A program made the translations under genes and the position numbers. Source: Acidimicrobiaceae bacterium (GTDB lineage: Bacteria > Actinomycetota > Acidimicrobiia > Acidimicrobiales > Bog-793). Taken from it: a stretch of 18,479 nucleotides of DNA. Of the stretch, positions 1 through 6,791 are shown piece after piece. The notes beneath the pieces were generated by a model that saw only the letters and a list, made by a program, of their open reading frames with translations, searched no databases and was not told the origin of the DNA. The DNA lies in contig JAODBN010000060.1 of the NCBI GenBank assembly GCA_025463965.1, positions 1-18,479 of the forward strand. The letters are read 5' to 3'. Each line of letters opens with the position of its first letter. Positions within the stretch are counted from its first letter, which is position 1.

Positions 1-1055
1 CGGTCCGTGAGAACGGCGAAGATGAGCAGACAGCCGATCACCGTGTTCTCCAGGAAACTTGAGAATTGCAAGAGGGCGAAGCCGTTCTGCAGCACGCCGA
101 GGATCGCGACGGCAACGAGAGTCCCGAGCATCGTCCCGCGCCCACCTCGTAGGCTTGCCCCGCCCAGGATGACGGCCGTCACCACGGATAACAGGTACGG
201 GTCGCCGATCTGCGGCGCTGCCGAACCCAGCTCTGAGGTGACGAGGATCCCCGCGACGCCCGCGCTGAGCCCGATAGCAACGAACAGGCCGATGCGCAGG
301 CGGTCCGCCTGGATGCCGGCACGCAAGGCCGCCTCGTAACTGTCGCCCGTCGCGTAGATGTGACGACCGAGCACAGTAAAGCGGGCCACGAAGAAGACTG
401 CCGCCCAGATAGCGACGAAGAAGAACACCGGGACCGGTATCGACAGGATCGTGCCGCTTCCGAGCTTTGAGAATCCCTCTCCACCGATGTTCACGGTCAT
501 CGTGTTCGAGACGACGTAGGCAATCCCGAGAAAGATCGAGTACGTGCCGAGCGTCGTCACGAGCGAGTTGATCTTGAAGTACACGGTGATGAGGCCGTTG
601 ATCGCCCCGACGGCACCAGCGAAAGCGAGTCCGATCACGGCGGCGAGCCACACGTCGAGACCAGACGTGACGAGCAGACCGATCATCACCGAGGTCGCGG
701 CCATGACGCTGCCGATGGATATGTCAATCTCGCCGACGATCACGATCAGTGTCTCGAGGACCGCCATGATCCCGAGGACACTCACGACGCTGGCCGCGGT
801 GAGCAGGTTCGCCACCGTCAAGAAGTAGGGCGAGCTAGCCCACATCACGACGAAAACGAGTCCGAAGACGAGTATCAGCCCCTCGCCCTGCAACCGCTCG
901 ATGAAGCGGCGTCGTTGGGCGAGACGCTGCTCTTGGAGTACTGCAACTCGCTCGTCGTTGAGGTCGAGCTTCGCCAATTCGGTGCCAGGGCTACCAGGCG
1001 CCGCCCTCGCGGCTTCCGGTGTCTCCAGTCCGCTCGTCTGCGGCGCTACATCCAT
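1..1055 (-). CDS. ribose-type ABC transporter permease (RbsC/AraH family), 3' end cut by window
   Basis: Inner-membrane permease of a carbohydrate-type ABC importer (BPD_transp_2 family). It would form the channel for the solute delivered by the binding protein encoded just upstream. Translation from the ATG at 1055 gives 351 codons without a stop before the window edge. Residues 1-58 are a hydrophilic cytoplasmic tail, longer than in E. coli RbsC. Then come many hydrophobic segments with family hallmarks: GEIDISIGSVMA near residues 108-119, INGLITVYFKINSLVTTLGT near 152-171, and late in the chain the segments VVTAVILGGASLRGGRG and GTLVAVAILGVLQNGF. The start is set by an in-frame TGA immediately before the ATG and an AGAGAGG ribosome site 6 nt upstream. 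The cognate ATPase is not between binding protein and permease and presumably lies beyond position 1. The substrate cannot be read from sequence. Only the last transmembrane part is missing. Confidence 0.93.
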   Translation of the reverse strand, partial: MDVAPQTSGLETPEAARAAPGSPGTELAKLDLNDERVAVLQEQRLAQRRRFIERLQGEGLILVFGLVFVVMWASSPYFLTVANLLTAASVVSVLGIMAVLETLIVIVGEIDISIGSVMAATSVMIGLLVTSGLDVWLAAVIGLAFAGAVGAINGLITVYFKINSLVTTLGTYSIFLGIAYVVSNTMTVNIGGEGFSKLGSGTILSIPVPVFFFVAIWAAVFFVARFTVLGRHIYATGDSYEAALRAGIQADRLRIGLFVAIGLSAGVAGILVTSELGSAAPQIGDPYLLSVVTAVILGGASLRGGRGTMLGTLVAVAILGVLQNGFALLQFSSFLENTVIGCLLIFAVLTD

Positions 1056-1083
1056 TCAGAGCCTCTCTCGACATCGGACCGGG

Positions 1084-1113
1084 CGCCCGCCGGTTGTACG
1101 GCTCCGGCGGGCG
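1084..1113 (-). repeat. second intra-operon hairpin
   Basis: A perfect 10-bp inverted repeat (1084-1093 against 1104-1113) with a 10-nt loop lies just upstream of the permease ribosome site and directly follows the larger hairpin. The stem is pure G/C. Together the two stems separate an abundant-product gene (binding protein) from a low-abundance one (permease). Confidence 0.65.
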
Positions 1114-1127
1114 GGCTCGGCATGTCC

Positions 1128-1164
1128 CACCGCCGGCGGCGCCTCCGAGGCGTCGCCGGCGGTG
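1128..1164 (-). repeat. long hairpin between binding-protein and permease genes
   Basis: Two 18-nt arms, 1128-1145 and 1147-1164, are reverse complements except for one position that would be a G-U pair in RNA. The apex would open to a loop of about 5 nt. It starts 60 bases after the binding-protein stop, inside the operon. There is no clear U-tract, so an mRNA-stabilising or attenuating stem is more likely than a classic terminator. Confidence 0.7.
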
Positions 1165-1223
1165 AAACCATCCGGTATCAGTGGGTTCGCCGTCTCGCGA
1201 TCGAACTCGAGACGGCTCGGTGA

Positions 1224-2288
1224 CTACTTCTTGCAGGCCGCGATCGGGTTGGACTTCGTGACCTCGGTCCCGGTGATATTCGTGACTGCGGGCACCTTCT
1301 GCCCGTTCATCTCCATCATCACGAGAGAGAGGAGCACTGGCCCCCAACCCGCGGGGTTGAGGTCGTAGTCGCCGACATAGTGCGTCGGGTACAGGCACAC
1401 CTGGTTGAGGCCGTAGGAGTCGCCGCCATAGCCCTCGGCGAGGTACTTGGTGAACCCACGGGCCACCACCGCCTTGTACATGCCACCCGTGTCCTCGTCG
1501 TTCACCGCCTGCACCATGACGACAGCGCTCTTCGGGACTGCCGACAACGCGGAAAGGGTATTGGTGTACGCAGTCGTGTCCACGCCGTTGGTGTTCACCT
1601 CGATGATGTGACTCGCCGGGATGTTCGGGAAGACCGACTTGACGCCGGCAACTGCCCCCTTGTATCGGGCCAGGACCGCGGCACCCGAAGCCGGCTCAGC
1701 ACCTCCGACGAAGTAAGGGATCTGGCCCGGAAAGCGCTTCTTCTCCTGCTGGGCCATGTAGGTCGCGCCGGCCTTTTCGGTGTTGAACGGGTCGAGCCCG
1801 ACCTGTGGGAAGCCGGGGAGCGTCGCTCCGACAACGGTCACCGCCGGGATCTTGTTGCCCTTCAACAGTCTGGAGATTGCGGGCTGGAACGCCTGTAGGA
1901 CCTGGAAGTCGACGAAGCCGTTGATCCCCTCGTTGAACAGCGTGTGAATGTTGGCGATGGCGGTCGTGCCGTTCATGTTGTCGACCGTCTCCACAATCGT
2001 CGCGCAGCCCACACCCTTCGCCGCGGCCTTCAGGCCGTTACTGAGCTGGACGGCGAACGGTTGGCTGTCCGAGAAGACGTCGTAGCCGATCTTGTAGGCC
2101 TTCAGTTTGCATAGCGCTTTCGTCGGATGCGAAAGGTCGATCGCCACTGCCTTCGCGGGCGTCGCCCGGTTCCTCGACACGGTCGCAGCGCCAGCGCCGG
2201 TGCCAAATGCGACGAGTCCAGCGGTGAGCGCCAACGGCGCCGCCACCTTCCCGAATCTCGCTGTTGATCGCTTAACCTGATTGAACAT
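1224..2288 (-). CDS. sugar-type ABC transporter substrate-binding protein (Peripla_BP_4, RbsB-like)
   Basis: Extracytoplasmic solute-binding protein of 354 residues, the capture component for the permease downstream. The N-terminus is a Sec signal: basic MFNQVKRSTARFGK, then a hydrophobic core (APLALTAGLVAFG), with likely cleavage after AGA near residue 34. There is no lipobox cysteine. The mature part has the two-lobe type I fold pattern: IGYDVFSDSQPFAVQLSNGL near residues 67-86, an INGFVDFQ strand near 122-129, the switch region KIPAVTVVGA near 146-155, and TVDNMNG and GGAEPASGAA binding-site loops. The same frame is open to an ATG at 2438 that overlaps the stop of the preceding gene, but those 50 extra residues are not signal-like. 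The ATG at 2288 has a G-rich ribosome site (GGGGGGA) 7 nt upstream and directly opens the signal peptide. The ligand is unknown; the CoA-transferase and hydrolase neighbours suggest a carboxylate or sugar acid (inference). Confidence 0.9.
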   Translation of the reverse strand: MFNQVKRSTARFGKVAAPLALTAGLVAFGTGAGAATVSRNRATPAKAVAIDLSHPTKALCKLKAYKIGYDVFSDSQPFAVQLSNGLKAAAKGVGCATIVETVDNMNGTTAIANIHTLFNEGINGFVDFQVLQAFQPAISRLLKGNKIPAVTVVGATLPGFPQVGLDPFNTEKAGATYMAQQEKKRFPGQIPYFVGGAEPASGAAVLARYKGAVAGVKSVFPNIPASHIIEVNTNGVDTTAYTNTLSALSAVPKSAVVMVQAVNDEDTGGMYKAVVARGFTKYLAEGYGGDSYGLNQVCLYPTHYVGDYDLNPAGWGPVLLSLVMMEMNGQKVPAVTNITGTEVTKSNPIAACKK

Positions 2289-2434
2289 TTGGACATCCCC
2301 CCATTGTCTTTGGTCGCCCTTCGGCGCCATCCCCTTTTTGCACAGCACCTCCTGAGTCGCCCTTCCTTTCGTGTCCCCCTCCATTTCCCGCAAGTGACGG
2401 GCCGCGAGTTGCCATCGTGAAAGCTCCTTGGCAC

Positions 2435-3439
2435 TCAACCGCCGGGTGCCTCGATACCCCTGGGAATCCAGGCCGATTCGAGCAGGCCTTCACGGGCGAG
2501 CGCGTACAGATGGGCCCGCGCGGTCGGAACCGACTGCGGAGTGAGGGGCGGATCTGTTCCGATCAGCTTGCCGATGCGCATCGCAAGCTCACTTGTGAGC
2601 AGCGGCGCGGGCGCGCGGTCGGACACCATCTCTCGTGCCAGCGCGTCAACCTCGTCGATGAAGTCCAGGCTTGCCTGGAGGAACTGCAAGCCCTCGTCGC
2701 GCATCATGGGCGGCACGTGTGCAGGACAGAGCCACTCGAAGGGCAGCGCAAGGAGCCGGCGCAAGCCCCATCGCGCCTCGGCGACGTCGACGTACAGCGG
2801 GGCGAAGACCGTCGCACCGTCACAACTCGGTATCCCGCGGCCTTGGACAGCGTCGCCGGTGAATAGCATCGAGCTCGTGCGGTCGAAATAGGCGCAGTGT
2901 CCCCAGGTGTGACCGCGCGTCTCGACGACGTCAAGCATGCGTTCGCCGATCGCGACGCTGTCACCGTCGCGCAGGAGCACGTCGACGGTCGGCTCGGGCA
3001 CGCACAGGCTCGCGAGGAAGTCGCGCGAGGAGCTCAGGTCGAGCGTTCCCGGGTAGTCGTCCCAAAAGCGCGTCCACTGCCGGTCGAAGGACTCGACCCA
3101 GGGAGCGTCCTCCAGTGGCGCCGCGATCCTGGCGCCTGGCGCCTCGACGCCCCACGAGCTCTGTCCACCCGAGTGGTCCGGGTGACCGTGGGTCGCGAGC
3201 AGGAGATCCAAGTCATCGAGCCCCAATCCAAGCTCGCGAACAGACCCTTCCAACGTGGCTCCCATGGTGCTTCGGATCCCCGGATCGATGAGCGCGAACT
3301 TGTCGCCGTCGAGGAGAAGATAGGTCCACAGCGGCGCATTGCAGACCTCGGGATAGTCGGTTGGCAGCTGGAAGACACCGCTTCCGAGATCGACGGGTCC
3401 CGCATCGCGGCTACTCGAGAGTTCGCCAGTCGCGTTCAT
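2435..3439 (-). CDS. metallo-beta-lactamase-fold hydrolase
   Basis: Cytosolic binuclear metal hydrolase of 334 residues. The signature THGHPDH lies at residues 83-89 (ligands H84, H86, D88, H89). The further ligands expected for the fold are visible: H177 and possibly H181 in GHTWGH, D196 in FTGDAVQG, and H241 in LCPAH. It lacks a signal peptide, unlike true beta-lactamases. Residues after about 250 form an extra mainly helical C-terminal domain of the kind seen in LACTB2-like and thioesterase-like members. Its ATG overlaps the TGA of the CoA-transferase gene (ATGA), so the two are translationally coupled. The 3' neighbour is the binding-protein gene. A lactonase, thioesterase or other ester hydrolase role within the same catabolic pathway is plausible, but the substrate is inference only. 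Confidence 0.9.
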   Translation of the reverse strand: MNATGELSSSRDAGPVDLGSGVFQLPTDYPEVCNAPLWTYLLLDGDKFALIDPGIRSTMGATLEGSVRELGLGLDDLDLLLATHGHPDHSGGQSSWGVEAPGARIAAPLEDAPWVESFDRQWTRFWDDYPGTLDLSSSRDFLASLCVPEPTVDVLLRDGDSVAIGERMLDVVETRGHTWGHCAYFDRTSSMLFTGDAVQGRGIPSCDGATVFAPLYVDVAEARWGLRRLLALPFEWLCPAHVPPMMRDEGLQFLQASLDFIDEVDALAREMVSDRAPAPLLTSELAMRIGKLIGTDPPLTPQSVPTARAHLYALAREGLLESAWIPRGIEAPGG

Positions 3440-4662
3440 GTGTCGCCATCCCGCTCCGAGCTTTGTTCGGAGCCGAAGACCTCCGCCGTGTGTTGTCCGA
3501 CCTCGGGCACGCCACGATGGATCGCGACTGGCGTCTCGGAGAACACAAAGGGTGATGCGACCGTACGGAAGGTCTCAGTGCCGTCGCCAATCGGAACCTC
3601 CCAGAACATCTCGTTGTGAAGCGCTTGTGGGTCCTCGAGCAACTGGTCGTAGGTCTGCACGGGCGCGCACCAGACGTCGTAGGCCAGCAGTGCGCCAATC
3701 CAGTGCTCGGTCGTGTCGCCAGTGAGGCGCTCGGCAATCGCGAGATAGATCTGCTTGCGGTACTCGAGCATCAACGCGTTCGTGTCATACCTCGCGAGGT
3801 CGGGCATGTCGAGGGCTTGGCCGACGATCGGGCAGGGCGTCATCGCGATCGCCAGGTAGCCATCGGACGTCGCGTAGATGCCGAACGGCGCCGTGGCCCA
3901 AATCGAACCGTGGTTCTCCTCGGGCCTGGCCGGGATCTCGCCGTGGTTGAGGTAGTAGGTCAGCTCCTGCTGCTGCGCGGCGATCGCACAGCTGAACAGG
4001 TTGAGCTCGACTCGCTGGCCACGACCCGTCACCTGGCGATGCGCTATGGCCGCCAGTATCCCGATGACGATGTGAAGCCCGGTGTACTGGTCCGCGATGC
4101 CGATCCCGGAGGCGGTCGGTGGATCGTCCTCGCGCCCGGCGAGAAAGAGCATTCCCGAGATCGCCTGGATGAGCAGGTCCTGGCCAGGTCGTTTTAGGTA
4201 CGGTCCGCTCTGGCCGTAGCCGGAGGAGCTGACGAAGATGATGCCCGGGTTGTGCTTGACGAAGTCCTCGTAACCGAGTCCGAGCCGTGCCATCACGCCC
4301 GGTCGGAAGTTCTCCACCACGACATCGAACTCGCTAGACAGCTCGAGGATTCGGTCGCGTGTGCCGGGATCCTTCAGGTCCGCGGTCACGCTCCGCTTGT
4401 TGCGATTGAACGCGAGGAAGGAGTCCGTCTGCCCGTGCGTGTGGCCATCCGCGATGCCCCAATGCCTGCTCCACTCGCCGTCGGGCCGCTCGATCTTCAC
4501 GATGTCGGCGCCGAGGTCGCCAAGGATCTGGGTGGCGATCGGGCCTTGGACCAGAGCGCTGAAGTCGAGGACACGTACATGGCCGAGGGGGCCGGATCGG
4601 CCGCTACCCGCCGAGGTGTCAGAGCCGCCCGGCTCCAGCGGCACTCCGGTCCCGTTGCTCAC
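3436..4662 (-). CDS. family III (CaiB/BaiF) CoA-transferase
   Basis: Transfers CoA between an acyl-CoA donor and a free carboxylic acid. It is 408 residues, normal for the family. Visible hallmarks: VRVLDFSALVQGPIATQILGDLGADIVKIE (residues 29-58), the NKRSVTADLKD segment near 88-98, VVVENFRPGVMARLGLG near 114-130, and the catalytic-aspartate motif PGQDLLIQAISG with D162. The frame stays open far upstream to 5208, but that extension reads as low-complexity Arg/Gly sequence antiphase to the dehydratase remnant. The real start is the GTG at 4662, which overlaps the upstream stop as ATGTGA and sits 4-5 nt after GGAGG. Its stop overlaps the metallo-hydrolase ATG. A role in activating an imported acid as its CoA ester fits the operon. 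The acid is unknown; formyl-CoA:oxalate, carnitine and mesaconate or other transferases share the fold. Confidence 0.92.
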   Translation of the reverse strand: MSNGTGVPLEPGGSDTSAGSGRSGPLGHVRVLDFSALVQGPIATQILGDLGADIVKIERPDGEWSRHWGIADGHTHGQTDSFLAFNRNKRSVTADLKDPGTRDRILELSSEFDVVVENFRPGVMARLGLGYEDFVKHNPGIIFVSSSGYGQSGPYLKRPGQDLLIQAISGMLFLAGREDDPPTASGIGIADQYTGLHIVIGILAAIAHRQVTGRGQRVELNLFSCAIAAQQQELTYYLNHGEIPARPEENHGSIWATAPFGIYATSDGYLAIAMTPCPIVGQALDMPDLARYDTNALMLEYRKQIYLAIAERLTGDTTEHWIGALLAYDVWCAPVQTYDQLLEDPQALHNEMFWEVPIGDGTETFRTVASPFVFSETPVAIHRGVPEVGQHTAEVFGSEQSSERDGDT

Positions 4663-5285
4663 ATCGCCTCCGTCTGCGACCGGACCGGTCGCTTCGCCAT
4701 CAAAACTTGACCTGACTGCTCGCCAGCGGAGAGGCCGGCGAGCACCGCTCCTCTCGACGCGGAGCCGACGAGCAGCGCGTAGTGAGCAAGCGCCCCCCTC
4801 GTCGCGTACGCCCCGCTGGTCGAAAGGGCTCGGTCGTCCACATCGACGCCTTCGACCTCCAGCCGGCGTGCCGCGATATCGATAGCGATGATGTTCCCTT
4901 CGACGAGTCGGGCGATCGGGCCGCCGACGGCGGCCTCCGGGCTGACATGCCCCACCATCAGCCCTCTCGTCGAACCCGAAAAACGCCCGTCGGTAACGAG
5001 TGCAACGCTGTCGCCGAGCCCCTCGCCCACGATCGTCAAGAACTCCATCGGCGTGCCACCCGCGGCGCGCGTCCCCGATTTCACGTGATCCGCGAGATCC
5101 CGGTGGTTGAGGTTGCATGGCGACGTGTCGGTGAAACAGTGAGCGACGCCGACGATAGGGCGCTCGAGGTTTTCGCTGCTGTATCCGATGTTCCTCAGAT
5201 ACGAGCATGCGGGCGCCCGGGCCGGACCTTCGAGCAGCGCGCGGCTACTGGTCTCCGGATCCCGCACCCTGGCGGCTTCCCCCAA
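4659..5285 (-). pseudogene. IlvD/EDD-family dehydratase with large in-frame internal deletion
   Basis: The reading frame of 208 codons joins the two ends of an IlvD/EDD dehydratase (usual length about 550-600 residues). Residues 14-82 match the family N-terminus: a SRALLEGPARAP-type opening, ERPIVGVAH, SPCNLNHRDLA with C57, and RAAGGTPMEF. Residues 84-182 match the C-terminal domain: VGEGLGDSVALVTDGRFSGS, RGLMVGHVSPEAAVGGPIA, and the SASRGAV tail. The junction is near residue 82/83 (position about 5039). Missing are the central domain, including the DGCDKN-type and GSCxGMGTA-type cysteines that ligate the Fe-S cluster, so dehydratase activity is not expected. The serine of GRFSG is kept. No stop or frameshift is present, and its TGA overlaps the CoA-transferase GTG. 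The start is unsettled: a TTG at 5285 after a GGGGGGTGG stretch is the longest choice. Assembly collapse is an alternative explanation. Confidence 0.82.
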
Positions 5286-5345
5286 CTTCCACCCCCCGGT
5301 TGTGCAGGCGCCCCCACCTGGCTGCCATGCACTATTTCATTGAGC

Positions 5346-5355
5346 GAAACGTTTC
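5346..5355. promoter_or_regulatory. LacI-family operator-like palindrome
   Basis: GAAACGTTTC is a perfect 10-bp palindrome with the central CG and AACGTT core typical of LacI/GalR-family operators. It lies about 60 bp upstream of the first open frame of the transport and catabolic operon, within one of the few A/T-rich stretches of the window. No LacI-type regulator gene is in the window. The role is inferred from motif and position. Confidence 0.5.
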
Positions 5356-5490
5356 TTCGACTGAGCAATATTTTCTCTCGTCGTCGTCACTGTGCCATAC
5401 CGCTGAGGTCGGAGCAAGGGTCTGAGACATCGGCTCTTAGTCCGCCGGTCCGGTGCCCGCTCGGCTATCTCGACGGAGCCCGCTATCTCG

Positions 5491-5513
5491 CTCGGCGAGA
5501 GCGCTACGCCGAG
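5491..5513. repeat. small inverted repeat in the gene-free stretch
   Basis: CTCGGCG (5491-5497) and CGCCGAG (5507-5513) form a perfect 7-bp stem with a 9-nt loop. It lies between the operator-like palindrome and the tandem repeats. No T-tract follows on either strand, so its role is unknown. Confidence 0.4.
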
Positions 5514-5566
5514 ATGAGGGGGTCGTGGACAGGCTCTGTCATGTGGAGGGGTGGAACTAGAGAGGA

Positions 5567-5726
5567 GTACGCGTCACTTCAGAGTGAGCGAGGGTCCCCT
5601 CCGCGCCAAGGGAGAAGGTGTCGCGCGAGATTCGTGATGACCGGAGGTACACGTCAACCTTCAGAGTGAACGAGGGTCCCCTCCCGAGCCAAGGGAGAAC
5701 GTGTCGCGCGAGATTGGTGATGACCG
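5567..5726. repeat. two tandem imperfect copies of an approximately 80-bp repeat
   Basis: Copy A (about 5567-5643) and copy B (about 5647-5726) share long identical blocks: TTCAGAGTGA, CGAGGGTCCCCTCC, CCAAGGGAGAA, GTGTCGCGCGAGATT and GTGATGACCG. They differ by scattered substitutions and about 3 nt of length. Each copy contains the palindrome TCGCGCGA and a CTCC/GGAG-type short stem. The unit recurs after 80-83 bp. The copies sit in the gene-free stretch 5286-5812, which otherwise holds only the operator-like palindrome and one small hairpin. They could be the ends of a decayed or non-autonomous mobile element or a locally duplicated regulatory unit. No transposase is visible. Confidence 0.8.
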
Positions 5727-5812
5727 CCGTCTGATGGACCGCCTGGATGGACTGCGCCCCCGCGACCGGATGCCGTTCGTCGCCGTTGAGACCCTTTCGC
5801 TTGGGCCCCCCG

Positions 5813-6193
5813 TCAAGACGACGTCTGGGACCCGCGCTCTCGCCACCATCGAAGGATGTGCTGTTCGCCTGCGCCGTTGGCGCTCGCTCGATCCGCTGCG
5901 GCCGCCTTGGCCTTGTCCACGAGCTCGAGCGCCAAGTCAAGGATCTTCGAGGTCTCCTGCTCCGACGCCCCGAGCGGCACCTGCACGATCAGGATCGGAT
6001 TGCGAGGAGAATCGCGGACCTCAGCACGCACGGCGCCCGCGGCGCGGGCCGCCCGCGCGAGTGCGACGTACTCCCCCACCCAGGGCCCGGAAGCTTCCGC
6101 CAGCGGGACGAACGCGGTCAGGCTGTCAGGACCCTCTACGACCTCGATGTCCTGGTTCGGGTCGACGGTTGCCATCTCGAGAGTCTGCCTCAT
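5813..6193 (-). CDS. small hypothetical protein
   Basis: I do not recognise this family. From the ATG at 6193 it is 126 residues. The first two thirds look like a compact alpha/beta domain: a strand DIEVVEG, SLTAFVPLAEASGPW, a helix GEYVALARAARAAGAV, a strand PILIVQVPLG, then a helix SKILDLALELVDKAKAAAAD. The last 30 residues are polar and probably disordered. Soluble; no signal or membrane segment. It follows the GNAT gene in the same direction with a short gap and may be co-transcribed. Alternative starts are a GTG at 6211 and an ATG at 6175, and none has a strong ribosome site. Amino-acid composition and secondary-structure periodicity favour a real protein over a chance frame. Confidence 0.6.
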   Translation of the reverse strand: MRQTLEMATVDPNQDIEVVEGPDSLTAFVPLAEASGPWVGEYVALARAARAAGAVRAEVRDSPRNPILIVQVPLGASEQETSKILDLALELVDKAKAAAADRASANGAGEQHILRWWRERGSQTSS

Positions 6194-6219
6194 GGCCCAT
6201 CCCGATGACACACGCTCTG

Positions 6220-6762
6220 CTACCAGTCGTCGAGTTGTGACCGCTCGAGCATCCAGCGCGTCATGGGCTGCAAGAAGTTAATGGACCCCGCAATCGTCTC
6301 GTGCGTGAACAGATAGCTGAAACCGGCACGCTGGAGGGTCCGGTTGGGTGCCACGTTGAAGGCGTTCGGCTCGCAAAAGAGCCGCTCGAGCTCGAGGACC
6401 TCGAAGTAGACCTTCGCAGACTCACGGACGAACGCGGTGCCGAGGCCCGCGGCGCGGCGCTCGGCGGAAAGGATGTGCAGGTGCATGAACGCCTGCTTGC
6501 CGAACACGATGCGATCGGTCGAGCTGAAGCCAACGGTCTCGCCGTCGAGCTCCCATACGAGCGAGTAGCTCAGGCGCTCGCGAAGCGGGCGTGCGTAGTC
6601 AGCCTCGTAGAACGCGAGAAACTCTTCTCTCGAAGCGAGCCGCGCGCGGTCGACGCCCATCTGCTTCAAGTACGCATCGGTGGCGCCGTGGAGGTACTCG
6701 ATCCGGATGCCCACCTCGGAAAGGCCCATCTCCCGTACGACGAGCTTGCGGGGTTCGCTCAC
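6220..6762 (-). CDS. GNAT-family N-acetyltransferase
   Basis: Cytosolic acetyl-CoA-dependent acyltransferase of 180 residues, acceptor unknown. The acetyl-CoA site is visible as RRAAGLG (102-108, R/QxxGxG/A type) followed by a helix TAFVRESAKVYFEVL, preceded by the beta strand AFMHLHILSAE. Near the C-terminus EPNAFNVAPNRTLQRAGF (131-148) corresponds to motif B with its N-x-AxxxxxxxGF pattern. The GTG start at 6762 is chosen because the upstream in-frame codons are Arg-rich and non-homologous in character. That GTG overlaps the stop of a 10-codon mini-ORF, which itself has the strong ribosome site. Coupled translation is therefore likely. It lies 25 bp downstream of a second GNAT gene and belongs to the same transcription unit. 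Confidence 0.85.
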   Translation of the reverse strand: MSEPRKLVVREMGLSEVGIRIEYLHGATDAYLKQMGVDRARLASREEFLAFYEADYARPLRERLSYSLVWELDGETVGFSSTDRIVFGKQAFMHLHILSAERRAAGLGTAFVRESAKVYFEVLELERLFCEPNAFNVAPNRTLQRAGFSYLFTHETIAGSINFLQPMTRWMLERSQLDDW

Positions 6763-6791
6763 GACCGTCCGAGCGCGGGGGCGCGGTTCAT
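6759..6791 (-). CDS. 10-codon mini-ORF linking two GNAT genes
   Basis: An ATG at 6791 follows AGGAGG at optimal distance (GCAGGAGGCGCC then ATG). It encodes MNRAPALGRS and stops at a TGA that overlaps the GTG start of the downstream acetyltransferase. Its ATG overlaps the TGA of the upstream acetyltransferase (ATGA). So the best ribosome site of the junction serves a peptide of ten residues, and the next gene lacks a good site of its own. It could be a translational relay, or a trace of a frameshift that once joined this start to the downstream gene. Confidence 0.35.
   Translation of the reverse strand: MNRAPALGRS

Noticed and set aside
4663..5208. N-terminal extension of the CoA-transferase frame
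   Set aside because: The extra codons are antiphase to the dehydratase remnant and yield Arg/Gly-rich sequence; the GTG at 4662 with GGAGG gives a family-like N-terminus.
4659..5285. Functional dihydroxy-acid dehydratase
   Set aside because: Only about 208 of roughly 560 residues are present and the cluster-binding central region is missing.
5567..5726. CRISPR array
   Set aside because: Only two long imperfect copies (about 80 bp) lie directly adjacent with no spacers, and no cas genes are nearby.
5557..5940. Minus-strand open frame of 127 codons across the tandem repeats
   Set aside because: It overlaps the 3' end of the 126-residue hypothetical gene in another frame, runs through both repeat copies and has no protein-like pattern or ribosome site.
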